NCBI RefSeq assembly: GCF_014191495.1 | Contig: NZ_JACHWR010000001.1 | Span: 1,178,001 to 1,242,000, forward strand | From: Nocardioides soli | GTDB lineage: Bacteria > Actinomycetota > Actinomycetes > Propionibacteriales > Nocardioidaceae | DNA: 64,000 nt | Direction of reading: 5' to 3' | In this document: positions 52,185-63,108 of the stretch, piece after piece | Layout of the letters: the number at the start of each line of letters is the position of its first letter | Position numbering within the stretch: the stretch's first letter is position 1 | The notes under the pieces: model-generated | Seen by the model: the letters and a program-made list of their open reading frames with translations, nothing else | The model's database searches: none | Told to the model about the DNA's origin: nothing | Position numbers and translations under genes: made by a program

Positions 52185-52448
52185 GTGACCTCCGACCAGT
52201 CCGACCTCGGCCCGATGCCCGAACCCGTCATCGAGCCCGGCGAGCCCAACCCCGGCGGCCCCGACGCCAAACCCGACGACGCCAACGGGACGATCCCCGA
52301 TCCCCCGGTGTCCGACAACCCGTCGATCGCCCAGCAGGTGCCCGAACCGCTGAAGCAGGAGGTCGAGAGCGGCGAGGACACCTCGACCAAGGCCACCCGC
52401 AGCGCCGACGGCGAGGACGACGAGCCCGAGAAGGAGTCCCCGGCATGA
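52185..52448 (+). CDS. Hypothetical acidic, proline-rich protein
   Basis: An 87-residue protein rich in Pro, Asp, Glu and Ser, likely disordered, ending DEPEKESPA. No family recognised. The GTG at 52185 has GAGAGG upstream; the region before it holds two TCTAGA sites (52162 and 52172) which are rare in this DNA. Its stop overlaps the next start by 4 bases. Confidence 0.5.
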   Translation: MTSDQSDLGPMPEPVIEPGEPNPGGPDAKPDDANGTIPDPPVSDNPSIAQQVPEPLKQEVESGEDTSTKATRSADGEDDEPEKESPA

Positions 52449-52726
52449 GCGGCGACCGCGACGAGGAGCTCCAGTCCTCCACGCCCGGCTCCTCGGGACC
52501 CCAGCGCGCGACCGGCGGCATGGGCGTGAGCAGCGAGCGGGTCGGCCACGCGGGGCCGGGCCAGGAGGCCACCGACGGGCTGCGCGACGTCTCCGAGCAC
52601 GAGCGCGCCCCCGACGAGGAGACGCTGCCCGAGCAGTCCGTCGGCAACCCCGAGGACAACCCCGAGGGCATCCCGCCGAAGGCGGGCTATCCCCGGCTCG
52701 ATCCTCGGGCGGACGACGAGCTGTAG
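52445..52726 (+). CDS. Hypothetical acidic low-complexity protein
   Basis: A 93-residue protein (MSGDRDEELQSSTPG...), acidic, with Gly, Pro and Glu and no hydrophobic core, so probably disordered. No family recognised. It overlaps the preceding acidic gene by 4 bases and is followed by a family B repeat, then the convergent miaB. With the two other acidic genes around NUDIX it forms a small group of similar composition. Confidence 0.5.
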   Translation: MSGDRDEELQSSTPGSSGPQRATGGMGVSSERVGHAGPGQEATDGLRDVSEHERAPDEETLPEQSVGNPEDNPEGIPPKAGYPRLDPRADDEL

Positions 52727-52738
52727 GGCGACCGGCGT

Positions 52739-52784
52739 TGGTTTCGAGGCTCAGGCGCCAGGGCGCCTTCGCACCTCAACCACC
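52739..52784. repeat. Family B hairpin between convergent genes
   Basis: GGTTTCGAGGCTC ... CGCACCTCAACCACC encloses an inner GGCGCC-AGG-GCGCC hairpin. It lies between the end of the acidic gene (52726) and the end of miaB (52794), where a bidirectional terminator is expected. Confidence 0.85.
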
Positions 52785-52793
52785 GTGAGGAGA

Positions 52794-54266
52794 TCAGCCG
52801 CAGGCGGGCGCGTCCGGGAGCGGGGCGGGAACGCCGAGGGTCGGCATGCCGAGCGCGACTCCGGCGGTCGTGGACGGGGCGGAGTTCCGGGCCTCCCACG
52901 CGTCGCCCGAGCAGGTGCGGCGCACGTCGATCACGCCGCCGTCGGCGACGAGGTGGTGCGGCGCGGCGTACGTGATCTCGACGGTGACCAGGTCGCCGGG
53001 ACGTACGTCGACGCCGACCGGCGGCGCGAAGTGCACGAGGCGGTTGTCGGGGCCGCGGCCGGAGAGCCGGTGCGTCTCGGCGTCCTTGCGGCCCTCCCCC
53101 TCGGCGACCATCAGCTCGACCCGGGTGCCGACGAGGCGCTTGTTCTCCTCCCAGGCGATGTCGTTGACCAGCGCGACCAGCCGCTCGTAGCGGTCCTTGA
53201 CCACCTCCGGCGGGACCTGGTCGTCGAGCTCGGCGGCGGGCGTGCCGGGCCGCTTGGAGTACTGGAAGGTGAAGGCGCCCGAGAAGCGTGCCTCGCGCAC
53301 GACGTGCAGCGTCTCCTGGAAGTCCTCCTCGGTCTCGCCGGGGAAGCCCACGATGATGTCGGTGGTGATCGCCGCGTCGGGCATCGCCGCGCGGACCCGC
53401 TCGATGATGCCGAGGAACCTCTTCTGCCGGTACGAGCGCCGCATGTCGCGCAGCACCTTGTCGGAGCCGGACTGCAGCGGCATGTGCAACTGCGGCATCA
53501 CGTTAGGGGTCTCGGCCATCGCCTCGATGACGTCGTCGGTGAACTCCGCCGGGTGCGGCGAGGTGAAGCGCACCCGCTCCAGGCCGGGGATCGAGCCGCA
53601 GGAGCGCAGCAGCTTCGAGAACGCCTGGCGGTCGCCGAACTCCACGCCGTACGAGTTGACGTTCTGGCCCAGCAGCGTGACCTCGGAGACGCCCTCGGCG
53701 ACCAGCGCCTCGATCTCGGCCAGGATCTCACCGGGCCGGCGGTCCTTCTCCTTGCCCCGGAGCGCAGGGACGATGCAGAACGTGCAGGTGTTGTTGCAGC
53801 CCACCGACACCGACACCCAGGCGGCGTACGCCGACTCGCGGCGGGTCGGCAGCGTCGACGGGAAGACCTCGAGCGACTCGAGGATCTCGACCTGCGCCTC
53901 CTGCTGCACCCGGGCCCGCTCCAGCAGCACCGGCAGCGAGCCGATGTTGTGGGTGCCGAAGACGACGTCGACCCACGGTGCCTTCCGGGTGATCGTGGCG
54001 CGGTCCTTCTGCGCCAGACAGCCGCCGACGGCGATCTGCATGCCGGGCCTCGCCGCCTTGACCGGCGCGAGGTGGCCGAGGTTGCCGTAGAGCTTGTTGT
54101 CGGCGTTCTCGCGCACCGCGCAGGTGTTGAACACGACGACGTCGGCCTGCTCCCCGTCAGGAACGCCGACATAGCCCGCGTCCTCCAGCAGCCCCGACAG
54201 CCGCTCGGAGTCGTGGACGTTCATCTGGCACCCGTAGGTGCGGACCTCGTAGGTACGTGCGCTCAT
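52794..54266 (-). CDS. miaB: tRNA-2-methylthio-N6-dimethylallyladenosine synthase MiaB
   Basis: A 490-residue radical-SAM methylthiotransferase that converts i6A37 to ms2i6A37 in tRNA. N-terminal cluster ligands Cys13, Cys49 and Cys83 ([30 protein letters not shown]) and radical-SAM Cys157, Cys161, Cys164 ([10 protein letters not shown]). [17 protein letters not shown] and [10 protein letters not shown] follow, with a C-terminal TRAM domain. The ATG at 54266 gives the standard [13 protein letters not shown] start. The C-terminal tail beyond the TRAM (about 35 residues) is variable. MiaA acts before it. Confidence 0.97.
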   Translation of the reverse strand: MSARTYEVRTYGCQMNVHDSERLSGLLEDAGYVGVPDGEQADVVVFNTCAVRENADNKLYGNLGHLAPVKAARPGMQIAVGGCLAQKDRATITRKAPWVDVVFGTHNIGSLPVLLERARVQQEAQVEILESLEVFPSTLPTRRESAYAAWVSVSVGCNNTCTFCIVPALRGKEKDRRPGEILAEIEALVAEGVSEVTLLGQNVNSYGVEFGDRQAFSKLLRSCGSIPGLERVRFTSPHPAEFTDDVIEAMAETPNVMPQLHMPLQSGSDKVLRDMRRSYRQKRFLGIIERVRAAMPDAAITTDIIVGFPGETEEDFQETLHVVREARFSGAFTFQYSKRPGTPAAELDDQVPPEVVKDRYERLVALVNDIAWEENKRLVGTRVELMVAEGEGRKDAETHRLSGRGPDNRLVHFAPPVGVDVRPGDLVTVEITYAAPHHLVADGGVIDVRRTCSGDAWEARNSAPSTTAGVALGMPTLGVPAPLPDAPACG

Positions 54267-54379
54267 GACAGTCGCCAGGGTACGGCGCGCCCGCGGACCG
54301 CCCGAAACCACGACGACCCCAGTGCACAACCCCAGTGCACAGGTAGCCCGAACGGGCCATCGGTGACTAGTGTCCCCTC

Positions 54380-55147
54380 ATGACGGCAGCCACGACTCCG
54401 GAGACCGGCACCGAGACCGTGGTGGCGCTTGCGGGTGTCGACAAGTGGTTCGGCCCGCTGCACGTCCTCCAGGGCATCGACCTGACCGTCCACCGCGGCG
54501 AGGTGGTCGTCGTCATCGGACCGTCCGGGTCGGGAAAGTCCACACTGTGCCGCGCCATCAACCGGCTCGAGACGATCGACAACGGCTCGATCACCCTGGA
54601 GGGCCGGCCGTTGCCCCAGGAGGGCAAGGAGCTCGCCCGACTGCGCTCCGACGTCGGCATGGTCTTCCAGAGCTTCAACCTCTTCGCCCACAAGACCGTG
54701 CTGGAGAACGTCACGCTCGGCCCGATCAAGGTGCGCGGCACCAAGCGCACGGACGCCGAGAAACGTGCCCGCGAGCTGCTCGACCGGGTCGGGGTCGGCC
54801 AGCAGGCGGCGAAGTACCCGGCCCAGCTCTCGGGTGGCCAGCAGCAGCGCGTCGCGATCGCCCGCGCGCTCGCCATGGACCCCACGCTGATGCTCTTCGA
54901 CGAGCCGACCTCGGCGCTCGACCCGGAGATGATCAAGGAGGTCCTCGACGTGATGGTCGACCTCGCCCGCGGCGGCATGACGATGATCGTGGTGACGCAC
55001 GAGATGGGGTTCGCGCGCACCGCGGCCGACCGCGTGGTCTTCATGTCCGACGGGGCGATCGTCGAGGAGAGCACGCCCGACGACTTCTTCACCAACCCGC
55101 GCTCGGAGCGGGCCCAGGACTTCCTCGGCAAGATCCTGAAGCACTGA
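54380..55147 (+). CDS. gluA: Amino-acid ABC transporter ATP-binding protein
   Basis: A 255-residue polar-amino-acid-type ATPase: Walker [27 protein letters not shown] signature, Walker [15 protein letters not shown] and switch VVTHEMGFA. It begins a four-gene operon with binding protein and two permeases in the order of the gluABCD glutamate importer of Corynebacterium. The ATG at 54380 starts the operon, divergent from miaB. The substrate glutamate is inferred from operon type and the strong GluB features of the next gene. Confidence 0.92.
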   Translation: MTAATTPETGTETVVALAGVDKWFGPLHVLQGIDLTVHRGEVVVVIGPSGSGKSTLCRAINRLETIDNGSITLEGRPLPQEGKELARLRSDVGMVFQSFNLFAHKTVLENVTLGPIKVRGTKRTDAEKRARELLDRVGVGQQAAKYPAQLSGGQQQRVAIARALAMDPTLMLFDEPTSALDPEMIKEVLDVMVDLARGGMTMIVVTHEMGFARTAADRVVFMSDGAIVEESTPDDFFTNPRSERAQDFLGKILKH

Positions 55148-55203
55148 CCCTCCCCGGCACCGCCCCGCACACTTCACCGCTCACTCGGAAAGAGGAGAAG
55201 AAA

Positions 55204-56097
55204 ATGGGACACATCCAGAAGGTCCGGGCGGCGGCCGTCGCCCTCGCCCTGGCGGGCGCTCTCGCGGCCTGCGGTGACGCCGGCGACGACGGCGATGAGG
55301 GCTCGGACGTCGAGGTGCAGGAGAACGCCGCCGACGAGTTCGACGACGGCACCCGCATGAAGGAGCTCGCCGACGCGGGCTCGGTCACGATCGGCGTGAA
55401 GTTCGACCAGCCCGGCATCGGCTTCAAGGGGGCCACCGACGACGCGCCGGTCGGCTTCGACCCCGAGATCGGGAAGATCCTGGCTGCCGACCTCGGCATC
55501 GCGCCCGAGGACATCACCTGGAAGGAGACGATCTCCGACAACCGCGAGCCGTTCCTCCAGAACGGCACCGTCGATCTGGTCATCGCGTCGTACTCCATCA
55601 CCGACGAGCGCCGGCAGGTCGTCGGCCAGGCCGGCCCCTACTACGTCACCGGCCAGCAGCTGCTGGTCGGCACCGACAGCGACATCGACAGCCTCGACGA
55701 CGTCAAGGGCACCGAGGTCTGCTCCGTCACCGGCTCGACCTCCCTGGAGAACATCGAGGCCGAGGGCGCCAAGCCGCGCGGCTTCGACACCTACTCCGAG
55801 TGCGTCGACCAGGTGCTCAACGGCACGGTCGACGCGATGACCACCGACGGCGCGATCCTGCTCGGGTACGCCGCGGAGAACCCCGACCAGCTCAAGGTCG
55901 TCGTGGAGCCGTTCTCCGAGGAGCGGTACGGCGTGGGCTACTCCATCGACGCGCCCGAGATGTGCGAGTGGATCACGGAGACGATCGAGGACGCGCAGGA
56001 CGACGGCGCGTGGGCGACGGCGTTCGAGGCGACGCTCGGCCAGTCGGGCGTCGAGACCCCCGATCCCCCGGCCATGGACGAGTGCCCGGCCGCGTGA
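55204..56097 (+). CDS. gluB: Amino-acid ABC transporter substrate-binding lipoprotein (GluB-like)
   Basis: A 297-residue extracytoplasmic binding lipoprotein. Signal with lipobox ALAACG (Cys about 23), a short acidic linker, then a bilobed domain with SVTIGVKFDQPGIGFKG, GFDPEIGKILAADLG, and NREPFLQNGTVDLVIASYSITDERRQVVGQAGPYY, typical of the glutamate or polar amino acid family. The ATG follows AGAGGAG by six bases. It captures the amino acid and passes it to the two permeases encoded next. Confidence 0.92.
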   Translation: MGHIQKVRAAAVALALAGALAACGDAGDDGDEGSDVEVQENAADEFDDGTRMKELADAGSVTIGVKFDQPGIGFKGATDDAPVGFDPEIGKILAADLGIAPEDITWKETISDNREPFLQNGTVDLVIASYSITDERRQVVGQAGPYYVTGQQLLVGTDSDIDSLDDVKGTEVCSVTGSTSLENIEAEGAKPRGFDTYSECVDQVLNGTVDAMTTDGAILLGYAAENPDQLKVVVEPFSEERYGVGYSIDAPEMCEWITETIEDAQDDGAWATAFEATLGQSGVETPDPPAMDECPAA

Positions 56098-56148
56098 CGA
56101 CGGGCTGACGACTCGCTGACGACTCGCTGACGGAGAGAGGGCCGAGGG

Positions 56149-56799
56149 TTGGACGACCTGCTCGACCAGTACGACCTGGTGCTCCAGGCGTTCTGGCTGA
56201 CCATCCAGCTCTCGGTGCTCTCCGGCCTGTGCTCGCTCGTGTTCGGCACCCTGCTGGCCGCGCTGCGGGTCGGGCCGATCTCCGTCCTGCGAGCCGCGGG
56301 GACGACCTACGTGGCGCTGGTGCGCAACACCCCGTTGCTGCTGGTGTTCGTATTCGTGTTCATCGCCGCGCCGAACCTCGGCTGGTTCGTCGGCACCCCG
56401 TTCCTCGTCAAGGGCGTCATCGCGATGAGCGTCTACACCTCGGCGTTCGTGTGCGAGGCGGTGCGGTCCGGGGTGAACGCGGTCTCGGTGGGGCAGGCGG
56501 AGGCCGCGCGCGCGATCGGGCTCACCTTCACCCAGACGATGGGGAGCGTGGTGCTGCCCCAGGCGTTCCGCGCCGTCGTACCGCCCCTGGCCAGCGTGCT
56601 GATCGCGATGACCAAGAACACCTCGATCGCCGCCGTCTTCGGGCTCATGGAGCTGACCGGCCGGATGCGCTACTTCACCAACAACAGCGCCGACGACACC
56701 GTCATCTTCCTGGTCTTCGCCGCGTTCTACATCGTGCTCGTCGAGCTGATCTCGGCCGGGGCGATCGGGCTCGAACGGCGCTGGAGGGCGGCGCGATGA
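56149..56799 (+). CDS. gluC: Amino-acid ABC transporter permease (GluC-like)
   Basis: A 216-residue permease with five helices. It contains the HisM-type coupling motif EAARAIGLTFTQTMGSVVLPQAFRAVVPPLASV and LVRNTPLLLVFVFVF. The start is a TTG at 56149 with GGAGAGAGG upstream. Just before it, at 56104-56131, CTGACGACTCG is repeated in tandem. A 67-base spacer with an imperfect inverted repeat separates it from the second permease gene. Confidence 0.9.
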   Translation: MDDLLDQYDLVLQAFWLTIQLSVLSGLCSLVFGTLLAALRVGPISVLRAAGTTYVALVRNTPLLLVFVFVFIAAPNLGWFVGTPFLVKGVIAMSVYTSAFVCEAVRSGVNAVSVGQAEAARAIGLTFTQTMGSVVLPQAFRAVVPPLASVLIAMTKNTSIAAVFGLMELTGRMRYFTNNSADDTVIFLVFAAFYIVLVELISAGAIGLERRWRAAR

Positions 56800-56866
56800 A
56801 CACCCCACGAAACTGCGGGCTTCCCCCGTTTCGCTCCTCCAGCCCACACTTCCGCGGGGACCCCCG

Positions 56867-57709
56867 ATGAGCACCGTCCTCTTCGACACCCCCGGGCCGC
56901 GAACGCGCGCCCGGCACCGGCTGTACGCCCTCCTCTCCGGCGTGGGCCTGCTCGCCCTGCTGGGCTGGTTCGTGTGGTACCTCGACGAGCAGGGCGAGCT
57001 CGAGTACGAGCTCTGGGAGCCCTTCGTCACCCCGGCGTACGTCCAGGTGCTGTGGGAGGGCCTCCTCGACACGCTCGCCATGGCGGTGCTCGCCATCCTG
57101 CTCGCCGTCGTGTTCGGCGCCGTGTTCGGCGTCGGCAAGCTGTCGGAGCACGCCGCCGTGCGGTGGCCGTCGTGGCTGATCGTGGAGTTCTTCCGCGCGG
57201 TCCCCCTCCTGCTGCTGATCATCTTCCTGTTCCTCGGACCGGCCGGGCTGAGCTCCTACTGGTCGGTGGTGGCCGGGCTGACGCTCTACAACGGCTCGGT
57301 CCTGGCGGAGATCGTCCGCGCCGGCATCCTCGCGGTGCCGAAGGGACAGGTGGAGGCGGCGTACGCGCTCGGCATGCGCAAGACGCAGGTGATGGTGACC
57401 ATCCAGCTGCCCCAGGCCGTGAAGATCATGATCCCGGCGATCATCAGCCAGTGCGTGGTCGCCCTGAAGGACACCAGCCTCGGCTACTACGTGCTCGCTC
57501 CCGGGCTGACGACGGTCGGTCGCCAGATCTGGACCGAGTTCGGCAACCAGTTCCAGACCGCGGTGGTCCTCTCCGCGACGTACATCGTCGTCAACCTGCT
57601 GCTGACCCTGCTCGCGACCTGGGCGCAGCGGCGCCTCGTCGGCGAGCGGAGACCGATCGTGCATCCGGTCGATCCCGGGATGGGACACGGCGGCCCCGGG
57701 TTGTCGTGA
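56867..57709 (+). CDS. gluD: Amino-acid ABC transporter permease (GluD-like)
   Basis: A 280-residue second permease of the operon. Helices near 19-40, 65-90, 110-130 and in the C-terminal half; the coupling motif is EAAYALGMRKTQVMVTIQLPQAVKIMIP, and EFFRAVPLLLLIIFLFLGPAG is typical of HisM-type subunits. The ATG at 56867 follows the spacer after gluC. It completes a heterodimeric permease of the glutamate type. Confidence 0.92.
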   Translation: MSTVLFDTPGPRTRARHRLYALLSGVGLLALLGWFVWYLDEQGELEYELWEPFVTPAYVQVLWEGLLDTLAMAVLAILLAVVFGAVFGVGKLSEHAAVRWPSWLIVEFFRAVPLLLLIIFLFLGPAGLSSYWSVVAGLTLYNGSVLAEIVRAGILAVPKGQVEAAYALGMRKTQVMVTIQLPQAVKIMIPAIISQCVVALKDTSLGYYVLAPGLTTVGRQIWTEFGNQFQTAVVLSATYIVVNLLLTLLATWAQRRLVGERRPIVHPVDPGMGHGGPGLS

Positions 57710-57743
57710 CCTCGGCCCCGTCATGGGCCATGCTGTCGGCACC

Positions 57744-59237
57744 ATGACCGACGCACACCTCGACCGCCGATCGCTCTTCCTGGCCGGCGCTGGAGTCGCC
57801 ACCTCCGCCGCCCTGGTGACCTTCGAGCCGGCGACGGCCGGCGAGCGCACCCGCACCAAGACGTTCAAGGGCCGCTTCGCCGGCGACGACGTCCCCGACT
57901 GGGTCTACCTGCCTTTCCGGGTGCCGAAGGGCGTCCGGGCGATCTCGGTGAAGTACGACTACGCGCCGGTGAGCCTGGGCCCGACCTCGCTGAACGTGGT
58001 CGACATCGGCATCTTCGACCCGTCGGGTCGCGGGCTCGGGAGCACCAAGGGCTTCCGCGGCTGGTCCGGCGGCAAGCGGCGGTCCTTCCGGCTCAGCCGC
58101 ACCTCCGCCACCCCGGGGTACCTGGCCGGCCCGATCACGCCGGGCCGGTGGAACCTGATCCTCGGCCCGTATCAGATCACCCCCGCGGGCACGCCGTACC
58201 GCGTCGACGTCACCCTGCACTTCGGCAGGCCCGGGAAGCGCTTCCGGCCGCGCCCGGCGCCCGCGTCGGTGCCCGGCACGGGGCCGGGCTGGTACCGCGG
58301 CGACCTCCACGTGCACACCGTGCACTCCGACGGCTCGCAGACGCCGCGAGACGTGATCGGGTACGCCCGCAAGGCCGGCCTCGACTTCATCGGCACCTCC
58401 GAGCACAACACCAGCTCCGCCCAGCGGATCTGGGGGCGGGTCGTGCCGAAGGGCTTCCTGGTCATCCCCGGCGAGGAGGTGACCACCCGCGCCGGGCACT
58501 GGCTCGCCGCGGGGCTGCCCACAGGCACCTGGATCGACTGGCGCTACCGCCCGGAGGACGGGAGGCTCGCAGGATTCACCGAGCGGGTGCGCAGGCTGAA
58601 GGGCCTCGCGATCGCGGCCCACCCCTACCAGATCGGCGGCGGCAACGGCTGGCAGTTCGGCGACGACTTCGCCGAGATGGACGCGGTCGAGGTGTGGAAC
58701 GGTCCCTGGAGCGGCCTGAACGCCGCCGCCAACACCAAGGCGGTCGCGCGGTGGCACGACCTGCTGACGGCCGGCGTCTTCAAGCCCGCGGTCGGCAACT
58801 CCGACACCCATCAGGCCGCGCAGCGGATCGGCCTGGCCCAGACCGTGGTCCGGGCCGACCGACTCTCGGTGGCCGCGCTCATGGCGGGCTACCGGGCCGG
58901 GCACTCGTGGATCACCGGCTCCTCGGCGGTCGACCTGGAGTTCACCGCCACGCTGGGTGGGTCCCGAGCCGAGTGCGGCGACCGGCTCGCGAGCGGCCCC
59001 GCCGACCAGGTGACCGTGCGCCTGCACGCCTCCGGCGTACCGGCCGGGTCCGTGGCCACGCTGATCGGCCCCGGCGCCACGACGTACGGCGCCCCCGTGG
59101 TCGGCGGCGCCGACGGAGCACTGCTGGTCGAGCAGTCGGTGCCGGGCGGTACGCCGTTCGTGCGGGCCGAGATCCGTCAGGGCCCGGCGGCGACCGACGC
59201 GATGGTGGCGCTGACCAACCCGATCTTCCTGACCTGA
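57744..59237 (+). CDS. PHP-domain metallohydrolase, CehA/McbA-like, Tat-exported
   Basis: A 497-residue exported protein. The N-terminus DRRSLFLAGAGVATSAAL is a twin-arginine-like signal. A beta-rich region (about 45-165) precedes the PHP domain: WYRGDLHVHTVHSDGSQTPRDVI with the metal-binding HxH, DFIGTSEHNTSS, IPGEEVTTRAGHW, AAHPYQIGGG and GNSDTH. This layout is that of CehA/McbA-type metallohydrolases (phosphoesterases or carbaryl hydrolase relatives). The substrate is unknown. The ATG at 57744 is preferred to an ATG at 57723. A family A repeat follows its stop by 22 bases. Confidence 0.85.
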   Translation: MTDAHLDRRSLFLAGAGVATSAALVTFEPATAGERTRTKTFKGRFAGDDVPDWVYLPFRVPKGVRAISVKYDYAPVSLGPTSLNVVDIGIFDPSGRGLGSTKGFRGWSGGKRRSFRLSRTSATPGYLAGPITPGRWNLILGPYQITPAGTPYRVDVTLHFGRPGKRFRPRPAPASVPGTGPGWYRGDLHVHTVHSDGSQTPRDVIGYARKAGLDFIGTSEHNTSSAQRIWGRVVPKGFLVIPGEEVTTRAGHWLAAGLPTGTWIDWRYRPEDGRLAGFTERVRRLKGLAIAAHPYQIGGGNGWQFGDDFAEMDAVEVWNGPWSGLNAAANTKAVARWHDLLTAGVFKPAVGNSDTHQAAQRIGLAQTVVRADRLSVAALMAGYRAGHSWITGSSAVDLEFTATLGGSRAECGDRLASGPADQVTVRLHASGVPAGSVATLIGPGATTYGAPVVGGADGALLVEQSVPGGTPFVRAEIRQGPAATDAMVALTNPIFLT

Positions 59238-59259
59238 GTGCCTGCTCGGGCCTGATGTC

Positions 59260-59328
59260 GGGGATAGTCCGTCACGTTCCGGTTGCCACCAGCCAGGATC
59301 GGCAACCGGAACGTGACGGACTATCCCC
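59260..59328. repeat. Dispersed hairpin repeat, family A, copy 3
   Basis: The best-preserved copy: 28-bp perfect arms (59260-59287 and 59301-59328) and a 13-base loop; the arm begins GGGGATAGTCCGTCACG and ends CCGGTTGCC. It lies just after the PHP-domain gene and before a small membrane-protein gene on the same strand. Confidence 0.92.
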
Positions 59329-59388
59329 AACGATCTATCCCGCGATCCCGGCACGCTGGACCTCAGGACTGCCGGATAGCGTGTGCGG

Positions 59389-59568
59389 GTGAGCAAGGGG
59401 CGCGTCAACTGGTCGATGCTGCTGGTGGCGTTCGCGCTCCTCGTCCCGGTGCTGGGCGGGGTCGCCCTCGTGCTCGGCGGCGGCAGCGCACCGCTCGGGT
59501 GGGCGCTGATCGGCTTCTTCGGCGCCGGCGCGGTGGTGCTCGGCAAGAAGGCCGTCACCGGCGACTGA
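59389..59568 (+). CDS. Small two-helix membrane protein
   Basis: A 59-residue protein with two membrane helices (LLVAFALLVPVLGGVALVLG; LGWALIGFFGAGAVVLG) and a short charged N-terminus. No family recognised. The start may be the GTG at 59389 or at 59383; GATAGC lies 6-12 bases upstream, so the transcript may be leaderless. It overlaps the convergent VOC gene end by 14 bases (59555-59568). Confidence 0.65.
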   Translation: MSKGRVNWSMLLVAFALLVPVLGGVALVLGGGSAPLGWALIGFFGAGAVVLGKKAVTGD

Positions 59569-59923
59569 GCACCTCCATGCGGTTGCCGTGCGCGTCGCGG
59601 GTGTGGAAGCGCTCGTAGCCGTCGAAGGTGTGCCGCTCGCGCCAGTCGACGTCGAACCCGAGCGACCGGAGCCGCAGCGCCAGCGCCTCCAGCGCGGCGA
59701 CGTCGTCGAGCAGCAGCGCGGGGTGGGCCTTGCGGGCCGAGGCGAACGGGTCCTCGACGCCGACGTGGATCTCGACGCCGTCGCGGCGGAACCAGGCGCC
59801 GCCGCGCGCGGCGAGGTCGGCCGGCTTCGCGACCTCGGCCAGGCCGAGGCCGTCGGCGTAGAAGCGGCGGGCGGCGTCCTCGCCGCCGGGCGGGCAGGCG
59901 ACCTGCACGTGGTGGAGCCTCAT
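59555..59923 (-). CDS. VOC (glyoxalase/bleomycin resistance) family protein
   Basis: A 122-residue VOC-fold protein: MRLHHVQVACPPGGEDAARRFYADGLGLAEV at the start, GVEIHVGVEDPFASARKAHPALLLDD in the middle and YERFHTRDAHGNRMEVL at the end. The spaced His and Glu could bind a metal. Reactions vary widely in this family. It overlaps tam by 4 bases and so may be co-regulated by the adjacent MarR regulator. Confidence 0.87.
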   Translation of the reverse strand: MRLHHVQVACPPGGEDAARRFYADGLGLAEVAKPADLAARGGAWFRRDGVEIHVGVEDPFASARKAHPALLLDDVAALEALALRLRSLGFDVDWRERHTFDGYERFHTRDAHGNRMEVLSRR

Positions 59924-60705
59924 GACCGCACCTGCGCGACCACGAAGATCCGCCGGAAGGGCAGCACCACGCCGTACTCGTGCCGGGGGTACGCCGCGGC
60001 GAGCCGCCGCTTGAACTCCGCCTCGAACGCCGGGCGCAGGTCGTCGGGGAGCGCCTGCAGCGTGGGGCGGGCGCCGGTGCCGGACACCCAGGTGAAGACC
60101 GGGTCGGGGCCCGTGAGCAGGTGCAGGTACGTCGTCTCCCAGGCGTCGACCGTGCAGCCGAGGCGCGCGAGCGCGTCGAGGTAGACCGCCGGGTCGTGGC
60201 TGCTCGGCACCGCGACGCCGGAGGTGTGCTCGGCGTACGGCGCCTCGGCGGCGAGCTCGTCGCGGAGCGTGTGGCTGGGCTCGTCGAAGTTGCCGGGCAC
60301 CTGGAAGGCGAGCCAGCCGCCGGGGGCGAGCCGGCCCACGAGCGCGGGCAGCAGGTCGAGGTGGCCGGGGATCCACTGCAGGGTCGCGTTCGAGACCAGC
60401 ACGTCGACCTCGCCCCGGTCGGTCGGACCCGACCTCGCCCAGTCGCGCAGGTCGGAGACGTGGAAGCGGACGTCGCCGCCGAGCTCGCGCGCCTTCGCGA
60501 TCATCTCGGGGCTGGCGTCGAGCCCGACCACGTGGGCGCCCGCCCAGCGGTCGGCCAGCAACGTCGTCAGGTTGCCCGGGCCGCAGCCCAGATCGACGAC
60601 CGTGGCCGGCCGGTCGGCGCCGACGCGGGCGAGCAGCTCGACGAACGGGCGGCCGCGCTCGTCGGCGTAGGTCAGGTAGCGGTCGGGGTCCCAGGTGTGT
60701 GACAT
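59920..60705 (-). CDS. tam: Trans-aconitate 2-methyltransferase
   Basis: A 261-residue SAM-dependent methyltransferase. DLGCGPGNLTTLLADRW is the SAM motif, preceded by WDPDRYLTYADERGRPFVELLAR, the trans-aconitate methyltransferase N-terminus, and followed by SNATLQWIPGH. It methylates trans-aconitate, a by-product that inhibits aconitase. The ATG at 60705 is divergent from a MarR-family gene with matching palindromes between them, the TamR-tam arrangement known in Streptomyces. Confidence 0.9.
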   Translation of the reverse strand: MSHTWDPDRYLTYADERGRPFVELLARVGADRPATVVDLGCGPGNLTTLLADRWAGAHVVGLDASPEMIAKARELGGDVRFHVSDLRDWARSGPTDRGEVDVLVSNATLQWIPGHLDLLPALVGRLAPGGWLAFQVPGNFDEPSHTLRDELAAEAPYAEHTSGVAVPSSHDPAVYLDALARLGCTVDAWETTYLHLLTGPDPVFTWVSGTGARPTLQALPDDLRPAFEAEFKRRLAAAYPRHEYGVVLPFRRIFVVAQVRS

Positions 60706-60723
60706 CGCGGTCCTTCCGAAGTC

Positions 60724-60769
60724 TCTTGACATCAAGATATCTTCGGCGACCTTTGTCTTGATGTCAAGA
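60724..60769. promoter_or_regulatory. Two TamR-like operators between tam and marR
   Basis: TCTTGACATCAAGA (60724-60737) and TCTTGATGTCAAGA (60756-60769) are 14-bp near-perfect palindromes, and each is the exact reverse complement of the other. Centres are 32 bp apart, on one face of the helix. They cover the divergent promoters of tam and the MarR gene. Confidence 0.88.
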
Positions 60770-60798
60770 TTCTCGACCGGATCGGTTACGCTGACGGC

Positions 60799-61287
60799 AT
60801 GCGGGACGAGGTCGACGAGCTGGTCGAGGCCTGGGAACGAGAGCGCCCCGACCTCGATCTCGCCCCCGTCGAGGTGTTCAGCCGGATCAGCCGGCTGGGC
60901 CGCCATCTCGACCTCGCCCGGCGGGACGCGTTCACCACCGCGCAGGTCGAGTCGTGGGAGTTCGACGTGCTGGCGGCGCTGCGCCGAGCCGGCGCGCCGT
61001 ACGAGCTCTCCCCCGGCCGCCTGCTTCGCGAGACGCTGGTGACCAGCGGCACCATGACCAACCGGGTCGATCGGCTCGCCGGCCGCGGCCTGGTCGAGCG
61101 GCTGCCCGACCCACGTGACCGGCGCGGCGTGCTCGTGCGGCTCACCCCCGAGGGCAAGGAGGCGGTGGACGCCGCCTTCGAGAGTCTGCTCGAGGCCGAG
61201 CAGACCTTCCTGGCCGGGCTGCCCGAGAAGGACCGCGGGCGGCTGGCGGCGCTGCTGCGCACGCTCCTGGCGCCGTTCGCCGACTGA
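60799..61287 (+). CDS. MarR-family regulator (TamR-like)
   Basis: A 162-residue MarR protein with the winged helix: LSPGRLLRETLVTSGTMTNRVDRLAGRGLVERLPDPRDRRGVLVRLTPEGKEAVD. N- and C-terminal helices form the dimer. In Streptomyces coelicolor TamR represses tam and its own gene and responds to citrate and aconitate-type ligands; the same role is inferred here from divergence from tam and the paired operators. The ATG is at 60799. Confidence 0.9.
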   Translation: MRDEVDELVEAWERERPDLDLAPVEVFSRISRLGRHLDLARRDAFTTAQVESWEFDVLAALRRAGAPYELSPGRLLRETLVTSGTMTNRVDRLAGRGLVERLPDPRDRRGVLVRLTPEGKEAVDAAFESLLEAEQTFLAGLPEKDRGRLAALLRTLLAPFAD

Positions 61288-61293
61288 TCCCGG

Positions 61294-63100
<1,807 letters not shown>

Positions 63101-63108
<8 letters not shown>

